Below are positions 53,009 to 59,983 of a DNA stretch of 61,154 bases, piece by piece. A program made the translations under genes and the position numbers. Numbering within the stretch: the stretch's first letter is position 1; each line of letters starts with the position of its first letter. Source of the DNA: Spirochaetales bacterium (GTDB lineage: Bacteria > Spirochaetota > Spirochaetia > DAHUYW01); contig DAHUYW010000022.1 of NCBI GenBank assembly GCA_027306915.1, positions 1 to 61,154 of the forward strand, given 5' to 3'. The notes beneath the pieces were generated by a model that was not told the origin of the DNA, searched no databases, and was given only the letters and a program-made list of their open reading frames with translations.

Positions 53009-53710
53009 ATGCTTGAGGTTCGCGGGGTGAACTGCTACTACGGGAAGATGCACGTCCTTTTCGATGTCGACCTTCGGGTGGGAGATGAGTCGGTGGCGCT
53101 CTTGGGGCCGAACGGCGCCGGCAAGACCACCCTCATAGCTGCGATCATGGGCATGGTGAAGCCGCACGACGGCGAGATCGACTTCGAGGGGCGGTCGCTT
53201 CGGGGGATGGAAACGCATGAGATTGCAAGGCTCGGTATAGCACTGGTCCCCCAGGAGCGCGAGCTCTTCCCGCTTATGTCGGTCGCCGACAACCTCAAGG
53301 CCGGCGCGGACTACATTCCCGCCGCCCGCTCGAAGAGCCGTGCACAGCTCGACCTCGTCGTGAGCCTCTACCCCACGTTGGCCCGCCGGCTTCGCCAACC
53401 CGCGGGAACCTTGAGCGGCGGAGAGCAGCGGATGCTCGCGATCGGGAGGGCCTTGATGGCCTCGCCGAAGTTGCTTATTCTCGACGAGCCCTCGCTTGGC
53501 CTTCAGCCGTCGCTCGTGACCGAGCTCTATCGGAAGCTCTTGGAGATGAAGGGGCGCATAGCGATCCTCGTCACCGAGCAGAACGTGCGCGCCTCCTTGA
53601 AGGCGGTGGATCGAGGGTATGTGATTGAAAACGGACGCATCGCGTTCGGGGATGCGGCGGAAGGCCTGCGTCACAACCCGCATGTTGTGAAGTCCTATCT
53701 CGGGATGTAG
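53009..53710 (+). CDS. livF: LivF-like ABC transporter ATPase
   Basis: This 233-residue ATPase has Walker A GPNGAGKTT, Q-loop VPQERELFPLMSV, signature LSGGEQRMLAIGRAL, Walker B LLILDEPSLGL and the H-loop position replaced by glutamine in LVTEQNV, as is usual in LivF. The ATG is directly after the livG stop. Together with LivG it powers the importer. It is followed 25 bases later by the double TetR gene. Confidence 0.95.
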   Translation: MLEVRGVNCYYGKMHVLFDVDLRVGDESVALLGPNGAGKTTLIAAIMGMVKPHDGEIDFEGRSLRGMETHEIARLGIALVPQERELFPLMSVADNLKAGADYIPAARSKSRAQLDLVVSLYPTLARRLRQPAGTLSGGEQRMLAIGRALMASPKLLILDEPSLGLQPSLVTELYRKLLEMKGRIAILVTEQNVRASLKAVDRGYVIENGRIAFGDAAEGLRHNPHVVKSYLGM

Positions 53711-53735
53711 TCCTTCGCCGAAATGACGAGGCGCA

Positions 53736-54887
53736 ATGAAACAAAGGGCAGCGAAGATCGCAGCGAACGCGCAGCTACCGACGAGAGAGCGCCTGCTCGA
53801 CTCGGCCCTGGCCCTCTTTTCGAGCTCCTGGTTCGATACGGTGTCGATCGCGGAGATCTGCAGGCAGGCGGAGCTTTCGAACGGGATCTTCTACAAGTAC
53901 TACCGGACGAAGAAAGAGATCTTTTTCGAGCTGCTCTCCCGCTACCTCACGCTGATCGCCGGGCGCCTTGAAGCGATCAAAGGGGCCACCGCCCGCGAGC
54001 GCCTTAAGAGCTTCCTCGATCTGACGGTGGGGACGATGCTTGCCAACCGCGATCTCGTGACGGTCTTTCACGAAGGACAGTACCGCTTCCCGAAGTATGA
54101 GCGGCAGCTGCGCGACATCTACATGGACGCGATGTCCCGTGCGCTCGGGCGAACGGTGACCGAGACCGAGTATCTCCTCGTCGCGGCGGGGGTGCGATTC
54201 GTCACGCTGCGTGCCATACGAGCCAAGCTCCCCGTCTCCCGCACCGCGCTTGCGGAAGCCATTTGGAAAGGGGTGTTCACCAAGCCTCTCGCGAGAGCCG
54301 AGGCGGTCTTCGCAGCCCCACCCCACCCGCTCGAGCCCGAGGAGGACAGCTCCGCGTCCCGGCTCATGGATGCAGGGGTCAGGCTTTTCGGAAAGCGGGG
54401 CTACCACGCGGTGAGCGTCTACGATATCGCGAAGGCGGCAGGCTTCGCGGTCGGATCGTTCTATCTCTACTTCCCCACCAAAGAGCTGTTCCTTTCGGAG
54501 ATCGTCCGCATGATCGGCCGGCGGACCCGCCACTTCATCGCTGCGAACCTCGACCCGAGCTTGAATCGCCTGGAGCAGGAGCTGCAGGGCCTCCACCTCT
54601 TCCTGCAACATTTCTCGAAGCATCGCGAGTACTATGCGATAGTTCGGGAGGCGGAGTTCGTCGTGAACGGGGAGGTGAACGAGTACTACAACCGCTTTGA
54701 GAGCGGCTACCTCGGAGACCTCACCGAGACCAGGGCAGAAGGCAGGCGCGACAAGAGGCTCGTGGCAAACCTACTCATGGGCATCGCCCATCACTTCGGC
54801 ATCGAGGCGCTCTTTAGCGAGACGATTGCGGATCCCCGCAAGACGATCCTGGAGCTTGCCGCGCTGCTGCACGCGGGGATCCGCTAG
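53736..54887 (+). CDS. Double TetR-type regulator (two TetR modules in one chain)
   Basis: This is a 383-residue protein with two complete TetR DNA-binding modules. Module one is at about residues 16-70 (TVSIAEICRQAELSNGIFYK then YYRTKKEIFFELL). Module two is at about 206-262 (AVSVYDIAKAAGFAVGSFYL then YFPTKELFLSEIV). Each is followed by a helical ligand/dimer region. TetR proteins normally have about 200 residues and one module; here a single chain may act like a dimer or bridge two operators. It is the last gene of the Liv operon and probably regulates the whole divergent locus. Confidence 0.9.
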   Translation: MKQRAAKIAANAQLPTRERLLDSALALFSSSWFDTVSIAEICRQAELSNGIFYKYYRTKKEIFFELLSRYLTLIAGRLEAIKGATARERLKSFLDLTVGTMLANRDLVTVFHEGQYRFPKYERQLRDIYMDAMSRALGRTVTETEYLLVAAGVRFVTLRAIRAKLPVSRTALAEAIWKGVFTKPLARAEAVFAAPPHPLEPEEDSSASRLMDAGVRLFGKRGYHAVSVYDIAKAAGFAVGSFYLYFPTKELFLSEIVRMIGRRTRHFIAANLDPSLNRLEQELQGLHLFLQHFSKHREYYAIVREAEFVVNGEVNEYYNRFESGYLGDLTETRAEGRRDKRLVANLLMGIAHHFGIEALFSETIADPRKTILELAALLHAGIR

Positions 54888-54888
54888 G

Positions 54889-54917
54889 AGCCGGCGACCG
54901 GCGCCACGTGGCCGGCT
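54889..54917. terminator. Hairpin between the double TetR gene and the convergent Hydin-like gene
   Basis: AGCCGG-N17-CCGGCT with the palindrome CCACGTGG inside the loop starts two bases after the stop. It can end both converging transcripts. No U-tract. Confidence 0.4.
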
Positions 54918-54947
54918 GCATCAGAAATCGTTGAAAGGACTTCCGCC

Positions 54948-55385
54948 CTATTCGCTCGGAATGCCGTTTCCGGCAACCCAGAAGGAAAGAAGAGGAGTCC
55001 GCCCGAGCGGGCCGATGCTGACGCTCGCCGTGAAGGGACCCGCTTTCTTCGGTGCGAAGACCATCCGGAAGAGAGCTGTCCCGCCGGCCGGCAGCGCCCG
55101 CTCGGGCTGGCCGACCACCGCAAACATGGCGCTGGCGCCCCCGGTGATCGCCACAGCATCGCGACCCAAGGCCAGCGCAGAGGCTCCCGCGTTGGTTAGC
55201 GTGAAGGTCACCGGGTTGCTTTCCGCGCCGACCGCCACATCGGGAAAAAGGTAGAGGCGCCCGACCCCGATCGTCATGCTTCCGACGGCGAGGCGGACGG
55301 CCGGGGAAGATTGCGGCCACGCCGCGACCGACCCCGCAAGGAGCAGCCACAGCGTGAACGCACAGCGCCGTAGGCGTGGGCTCAT
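54948..55385 (-). CDS. Exported single-domain Hydin-like (choice-of-anchor D) protein
   Basis: This is a 145-residue protein with a signal peptide ending near AWPQ and one Ig-like domain of about 105 residues. The pattern VTFTLTNAGASALALGRDAV, FAVVGQPERALPAGGTALFR and VAGNGIPSE matches the repeats of the lipoprotein at 10823-12787. It therefore belongs to the same surface-protein family, as a single unit. It has no lipobox cysteine and no partner gene beside it. The function is unknown. Confidence 0.75.
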   Translation of the reverse strand: MSPRLRRCAFTLWLLLAGSVAAWPQSSPAVRLAVGSMTIGVGRLYLFPDVAVGAESNPVTFTLTNAGASALALGRDAVAITGGASAMFAVVGQPERALPAGGTALFRMVFAPKKAGPFTASVSIGPLGRTPLLSFWVAGNGIPSE

Positions 55386-55418
55386 GGAGCCATTCTACAA
55401 CACGCGCGAAGCGCGCGC

Positions 55419-56390
55419 CTACTCACGTGGCAGGGCGCCGCGCTCGAGCCAGGTTCGATCGAGGACCCACCGCCCCATGCGCGCGAGCCCCCAGGGAAGG
55501 TAGATCCCGGCGGTGACAAGCGACAGGAGGCTCTGGCCCCAGAGGAACCAGAAGCCCCTCCCGATTCGGCCCTCGAAGCCGAGGCGGCCGATTTCCACTC
55601 CCTCGTGCAAGAGTACGCTCCGCCGGACAAAGTAGCGGTAAAGGCGGAGGCAGGCGGCGGGCCAGTAGATCCCGAGGGTGATCATGGCGAGCGCGAGCTG
55701 CCCAACCATGAAGCCGAACGAGGGGAAGAACCACGTTTGCCAGCGAACCGTCACGTCGTTCCAGCGATAATGAACGGCCCATTTGTAAATGACGTAGATC
55801 AGGATAGGCATGACGAGCAGAATGAGCGCAAAGGTTGTGAAGGTAGTCGCGAGCGCAGCCCCTCCTGACGAAGGATCGACCTGCGAGGGGCCGCGGGCCC
55901 CGAGCAGGACCCCCGCCAGAACGGCGGCGACGACCACCAAGACGAGAAAGAGCGGCAGCAGGGCTAGAGGTCTCCCAAGAAACTCGAAGCGGGATTCTCG
56001 ATAGCGCGTGCTCGACGCGAGGAAACTCTGGACGCGCCGGAGAAACCAGGGAAGATAGATTCCCGCGGTTATCAGGCTGAGCAGGCTGCCGACCAGGACG
56101 ATGAGAACGTAGCGACCCGGAGGGCCGTCAAAAGCAAAGGCGTCGCCGTCCAACGATAGCTTCGGCGCGGCGCGGCGGTAGATCACGACCGCAAGCGCCG
56201 CCTCACCGAGCCCCATGATGATTGAGCAAGCGAAGGTAACGGCAAGAGTGGACACGGCGCGCGCGGTATCCTCCGAGCCGGACCTGATGAGAATGCTGAC
56301 TGCCTCGACGGCGACGACCGCGACCCAGTAGAGCAGGACCGGCCACCACCAATCGGCACCGCGAATCCCGAACTTGAAGTAGCTCCGCAT
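55419..56390 (-). CDS. DUF898 (YjgN-like) membrane protein
   Basis: This 323-residue membrane protein has two homologous halves. Each holds the segment LLSL(I/V)TAGIYLPW followed by a helix with R/V-rich residues (residues about 105-130 and 290-315). This duplicated pattern is typical of DUF898/YjgN. Six or more membrane helices are visible. ATG 56390 has AAGGAGG 6 bases before. The function in the family is unknown. It stands alone; 56391-56500 holds nothing else. Confidence 0.85.
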   Translation of the reverse strand: MRSYFKFGIRGADWWWPVLLYWVAVVAVEAVSILIRSGSEDTARAVSTLAVTFACSIIMGLGEAALAVVIYRRAAPKLSLDGDAFAFDGPPGRYVLIVLVGSLLSLITAGIYLPWFLRRVQSFLASSTRYRESRFEFLGRPLALLPLFLVLVVVAAVLAGVLLGARGPSQVDPSSGGAALATTFTTFALILLVMPILIYVIYKWAVHYRWNDVTVRWQTWFFPSFGFMVGQLALAMITLGIYWPAACLRLYRYFVRRSVLLHEGVEIGRLGFEGRIGRGFWFLWGQSLLSLVTAGIYLPWGLARMGRWVLDRTWLERGALPRE

Positions 56391-56500
56391 CGGCAACCTC
56401 CTTCTCTGCGGGCAAGTCTAACCGAGCCGGCGGAGAAAAGCAAACTCACGGCCGCACCTGCATCCGATCTCCGCCGTTGCCGTGCCACATTGCCGCCATG

Positions 56501-58153
56501 TCAGAGCTGACGATTCATTCCCTCGTGCTTTCGAGCCGGCGTCGCAGCCGGCAGCCTCCCGCCCTTGCCTCTTCGCTTCGTCTTGAGGAAGAGGAAGGGG
56601 ATCGAGGAGACGATGCTCACCAGAAGGGCGACGAAGAAGACGTCGTCGATAGCCGACACAAAGCTCTGTTTCTGCACCGCCGCCATGATGATCGACTGTC
56701 CCTTGCTCATCGCCGCGCTCGGTGTGCCGCCGCTTGCATTCATGACGATGAAGTAGGCACGGGAGAGCACGTCCCGGAAGGCGGGCGACCAGCTGCTCAT
56801 GGCCTGGCCCGCAACGTCGAGATGGAACTTTTCCCGGTGGATGAGGATCGTGCTCAGTATCGCCACCCCGAAGCTCCCGCCGAGCTGCCGGATGATCTGC
56901 ATGAGGCCCCCCGCCTGCGCGGCCTTTGCGCCCGATATCGACGCGATGGCCGTAGTCTGGAGCGGAGACATGAGGAATCCCATCCCGGCCGCGAGGAAAA
57001 GGACCGTTGTGACAACCTGGGAGTTGCTCGAATAGGCGGAAAGGAAGGTGAAGCGGTACATCCCATAGGCTCTGAGTAGGATTCCGACGACTCCCGGAAT
57101 CTTGGCGCCGATGCGGTCGGTGAGCCTCCCCCCGATTATCGCCGTTATGATCATGACGAAACCGAAAGGCAGGAAGACCATACCGGCTTGCGTCGGGGTG
57201 TAGCCGAGCCCGACCTGGAGATAGAGCGGCAGCAAAAAGTCGCTGCCGAAAATCCCCAGGCCGAAGATGAACAGGATCACGCTGCTTAAGGAGAAGTTGT
57301 AGTCCCTGAACAGGGAGAAGTCGAGCAGCGGATGATCCGTCGTGAGCTCGATGATGAAGAACAGGAGAAAGCCGAAGGCCGAGATGGCGAAGCAGCTCAC
57401 GATGAAGGTCGAGCCCCAACCGTCGGTGTTCCACTCCGCATTGCCGTCGGCGAGGGCTAGCAGCAGCGATCCGAGGGCGACGGCGACTGCCGCGAATCCC
57501 GCGAAATCGAAGGGGTGCTTTCCCTCGGCTCGGTGATCCCGAAGTATGACGTAGGACGCGAAAAGTCCTACGATTCCGATCGGGACATTGACGTCAAACA
57601 TCATCTGCCAGGAGAAGTTGTCGATGAGCCAGCCGCCGAGAGTCGGACCAAAGGAGCTCGAAGCGAGGGCCGGAATCATGAAGAACCCCATCGCCATGCC
57701 CAGCTTCTCCTTGGGGAACTCCCGCAGCATGATCGCCATGCTCACGGGCCCTATCATTCCCCCGCCGATGCCCTGGACGATCCTCGCGAGGATGAGGGTC
57801 GAGAGACTCCATGAGGCGCTGCATAGGAACGACCCGAAGGTAAACAGAGAGACGGCCGCGAGGAAGACGGTCTTGTAGCCAAAGCGGTCGGCAAGCCAGC
57901 CGGAGGCCGCGAGCATGACGGCGAAGGCAAGGAGGTAGGCCGTGATCACCCACTGCACGGCATCGGTGGACTCGCCGAAGGCAACTTGGAGCTTGGCGAT
58001 GGCGACGTTCACGATCGTGCTGTCGAGGACCGACATGATCATCGCGAAGCTGATGGCGGCCATCACCCACCACGGATAGGCGGGATGGCCGGGACGCAGC
58101 TGGGGAGCTCCCCCGACGATGCGCTCGCGCGCGCTTACGATATTCTGGAGCAT
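56501..58153 (-). CDS. EmrB-like MFS exporter (DHA2 family)
   Basis: This is a 550-residue, 14-helix proton-linked exporter. Motifs are SVLDSTIVNVAIAKLQVAFG at the first helix, WVITAYLLAFAV, GWLADRFGYKTVFLAA and ARIVQGIGGGMIGPVSMAIM. It has a basic C-terminal tail. Normally such a gene follows an EmrA/HlyD gene; here only a scrap of one remains upstream, with its stop inside the ribosome site region. It may still work alone or with another HlyD protein. It is probably controlled by the TetR protein encoded upstream. Confidence 0.93.
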   Translation of the reverse strand: MLQNIVSARERIVGGAPQLRPGHPAYPWWVMAAISFAMIMSVLDSTIVNVAIAKLQVAFGESTDAVQWVITAYLLAFAVMLAASGWLADRFGYKTVFLAAVSLFTFGSFLCSASWSLSTLILARIVQGIGGGMIGPVSMAIMLREFPKEKLGMAMGFFMIPALASSSFGPTLGGWLIDNFSWQMMFDVNVPIGIVGLFASYVILRDHRAEGKHPFDFAGFAAVAVALGSLLLALADGNAEWNTDGWGSTFIVSCFAISAFGFLLFFIIELTTDHPLLDFSLFRDYNFSLSSVILFIFGLGIFGSDFLLPLYLQVGLGYTPTQAGMVFLPFGFVMIITAIIGGRLTDRIGAKIPGVVGILLRAYGMYRFTFLSAYSSNSQVVTTVLFLAAGMGFLMSPLQTTAIASISGAKAAQAGGLMQIIRQLGGSFGVAILSTILIHREKFHLDVAGQAMSSWSPAFRDVLSRAYFIVMNASGGTPSAAMSKGQSIIMAAVQKQSFVSAIDDVFFVALLVSIVSSIPFLFLKTKRRGKGGRLPAATPARKHEGMNRQL

Positions 58154-58159
58154 GACGGC

Positions 58160-58270
58160 TCACTCCTTTGCGGTTTTCACCCGCACCTTCGTCTCCTTGA
58201 AATTGACCTGGACCCCGAGCCGGTCAACGTCGCAGACCGTATGGATCGGCTGGGCGGGCCGAACGAGCGA
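58160..58270 (-). pseudogene. Remnant of an HlyD/EmrA membrane-fusion protein gene
   Basis: On the minus strand the frame ending at TGA 58162-58160 reads LVRPAQPIHTVCDVDRLG followed by VQVNFKETKVRV. This matches the conserved beta-barrel region of EmrA/HlyD proteins (GQPxxxIVDxxxLWVxANFKET). No start, coiled coil or membrane anchor remains. It lies exactly where emrA should be, between tetR and the EmrB-like gene, so an internal deletion is likely. The match rests on about 30 residues. Confidence 0.55.
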
Positions 58271-58295
58271 TGTGATTCGTCTCTGTGGTGGATCG

Positions 58296-58311
58296 GACTA
58301 GCCGGCTAGTC
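58296..58311. promoter_or_regulatory. Perfect 16-bp palindrome, probable TetR operator of the exporter
   Basis: GACTAGCCGGCTAGTC is a perfect palindrome at the 3' end of the tetR gene, upstream of the HlyD remnant and exporter. It matches 12 of 16 positions of the site in the tetR promoter (59157-59172). A repressor footprint upstream of the old hlyD promoter is the simplest reading. Confidence 0.65.
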
Positions 58312-59097
58312 AGTACGTGGGGAATGCCGATTTCGACTGGCGAGGCTCTCCTTCATGCGGTCGGTCAAGAGCTTTCGCGTCAGATTCCCATAGTACTCGG
58401 AAAACTGCGCCAGAAAGCTCTTCTCAAACTCTTCGCGATCCGTACCGTAATGGGAAACCCACTTGTCTTCAAGAAGAAGAAAAAAGAGCATCGGTGCCAT
58501 TCCGAAGAAGACCCCCGGCATCCGCCACTCGCCAATGTCGATCTTGTCCAGCCCCAACTGAGCGCGCAGGGCCACACTCGACTCAAACACCCGATCGAGG
58601 TATCGCAGGACGTCCAGGTTCTGGTTGTCGGTCTTGAAGAGCTCCATGAACAGGATGCTAAAAAATCTCTTTCGTCTCTTGAGGAAATCGAAACCCGCGG
58701 TCATAAGCGCCTCGATGCGCTCCTCGTCGTCGCCCTTCTCTGCAATCGCCTGCTCTTTGACGCTCTGGTTTTCCTCTCCGATTCTTTCCATGAGCGCATC
58801 CAGCAGCTGTGCCTTGCCTTCGAAGTAGTAATAGATGAGGGCCTTGTTCACCCCTGCAGTCCGAGCGATCTCGTGGACCCGCGCGCCATCGAAGCCCTTT
58901 TCGGAAAAGACCGCTTCGGCGGCGTCCAGGATCCTCTTGCGTGCCGGGCCAGGATCCTCGACCGCGGCCTCCGCGGCGGCGCCGGCAGACCACTTTCCGC
59001 TTATTCCCTTCTCTGTGCGTGGTTTTGGGGAGTCCCCCCTGCCGCCTGCCGGAAGCTTCGGGGCCCTCTTGGTACGCGTACTATGCGTGCTATCCAT
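58306..59097 (-). CDS. TetR-family repressor of the EmrB-like exporter
   Basis: This is a TetR protein of about 263 residues from ATG 59097. The first 50 residues are polar and low in complexity, then the HTH reads RKRILDAAEAVFSEKGFDGA and VHEIARTAGVNKALIYYYFE. The ligand domain is rich in Phe and Leu (FFSILFMELFKTDNQNLDVL). An in-frame upstream start at 59193 would run across the operator and is less likely. Matching palindromes in its own promoter and before the exporter suggest that it represses both. Confidence 0.9.
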   Translation of the reverse strand: MDSTHSTRTKRAPKLPAGGRGDSPKPRTEKGISGKWSAGAAAEAAVEDPGPARKRILDAAEAVFSEKGFDGARVHEIARTAGVNKALIYYYFEGKAQLLDALMERIGEENQSVKEQAIAEKGDDEERIEALMTAGFDFLKRRKRFFSILFMELFKTDNQNLDVLRYLDRVFESSVALRAQLGLDKIDIGEWRMPGVFFGMAPMLFFLLLEDKWVSHYGTDREEFEKSFLAQFSEYYGNLTRKLLTDRMKESLASRNRHSPRTD

Positions 59098-59156
59098 AGG
59101 TGCCTGTTCAGCCCTCCATCCGTGCTCGTCCGCAGGCTCGCCTTCGCAGGCGTCCT

Positions 59157-59203
59157 GACTAACCGGATGGTTAACATCTACCACTCCAGCCAAGCTTTGT
59201 CAA
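59157..59203 (-). promoter_or_regulatory. tetR promoter with operator
   Basis: On the minus strand TTGACA (59203-59198), a 17-base spacer and a weak TAGATG (59180-59175) are followed by the site GACTAACCGGATGGTT (59157-59172, read on plus), with TAACC-GGAT-GGTTA at its core. The site overlaps the expected transcription start, so binding would shut the gene off. Confidence 0.6.
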
Positions 59204-59251
59204 GCGAAATCTGATGAGGCTCAAGAGGGTTCGCGCATTCCGGCGGCCGCG

Positions 59252-59274
59252 CCCGGCCGACCGTAGCGGCCGGG
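59252..59274 (-). terminator. Hairpin downstream of the MobA-like gene
   Basis: CCCGGCCG and CGGCCGGG form a perfect 8-bp stem with a 7-base loop directly after the MobA-like stop. No U-tract follows. Confidence 0.5.
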
Positions 59275-59275
59275 T

Positions 59276-59848
59276 CTACGGCAGTCGCGCGAGCTCTTCG
59301 TAGTCGGAAGGGGTATCGAGATCGGAGACGACTAAGCGATCGTCGACCGGAAGCTCGAGAAGCTGCACCCCCCGGAGCGCGTCGGCCATCGAGCGGGAAT
59401 CGTCGAGCGAGAGGATCTTTTTGATGAGACCGCGCGCAAGAAGGACCGGGTGGCCCTTCTGCCCCTCGTAGGTGGGCCGTACGGCGTCGCCTCCTTCCTG
59501 TCCGGAAAGCTCGCGGTAGAGCTCGGGGCGGATGAGCGGCATGTCGGCGAGTGCGACGAAAAAGCGCTCGCTCGTCACCCGGACAGCCCCCGCCTTTATC
59601 GACGAGAACATCCCGCGCTCCCACCTCGGGTTTTCGACGAGCTCGACGCCTTCCCAGGAACCGAAAAGCGCCTCAAGCTCGGCTCCTCGGTAGCCGCTGA
59701 CGAGGATCACGCGAGCGCAGGAGTCGAGCGCATTGCGCACGCTCCACTCGACGATCGTCCTCCCGCGAAACGGGAGAAGCAGCTTCCAGCTTCCCATCCG
59801 CTTCGATTGTCCTGCCGCGGGCATCACGCAGTCGAGCCGTTCCGGCAT
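59276..59848 (-). CDS. MobA-like nucleotidyltransferase (molybdenum cofactor cytidylyl/guanylyl type)
   Basis: This 190-residue NTP-transferase begins LDCVMPAAGQSKRMGSWKLL, the nucleotide loop of MobA/MocA, with ALADMPLIRPELY as the metal-binding DMP region and QKGHPVLLARGL later. It would add CMP or GMP to molybdopterin. ATG 59848 gives the usual N-terminus, though its GGAGG is too close; ATG 59866 is an alternative. It is divergent from the xdhC-type gene, and MocA/XdhC pairs mature xanthine-dehydrogenase-type enzymes. No such enzyme is in view. Confidence 0.88.
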   Translation of the reverse strand: MPERLDCVMPAAGQSKRMGSWKLLLPFRGRTIVEWSVRNALDSCARVILVSGYRGAELEALFGSWEGVELVENPRWERGMFSSIKAGAVRVTSERFFVALADMPLIRPELYRELSGQEGGDAVRPTYEGQKGHPVLLARGLIKKILSLDDSRSMADALRGVQLLELPVDDRLVVSDLDTPSDYEELARLP

Positions 59849-59934
59849 CCTCCGCTCGCCGACCATACTGTGGACTATACCACGCGACCGACGCACGGGT
59901 CCGGCCTTCCGCGCGACAGCGGCGACGGCTCGTT

Positions 59935-59963
59935 TTGACAGCCGCGGGGGCGCGGTCTATACT
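59935..59963 (+). promoter_or_regulatory. Near-consensus sigma-70 promoter of the xdhC-type gene
   Basis: TTGACA (59935-59940), a 17-base spacer and TATACT (59958-59963). It is the best promoter in the window. It excludes the in-frame ATG at 59963 as a start and supports ATG 59984. Confidence 0.8.
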
Positions 59964-59983
59964 TGTTTTCGAGGTTCTGTGCC

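Noticed and set aside
54697..55254. Plus-strand open frame spanning the double TetR end and the Hydin-like gene
   Set aside because: It begins inside the TetR gene in another frame, has no ribosome site and is antisense to a protein with a signal peptide.
59963..59983. In-frame ATG seven codons before the chosen XdhC start
   Set aside because: It begins in the last bases of the -10 box of a near-consensus promoter and would not be on the transcript.
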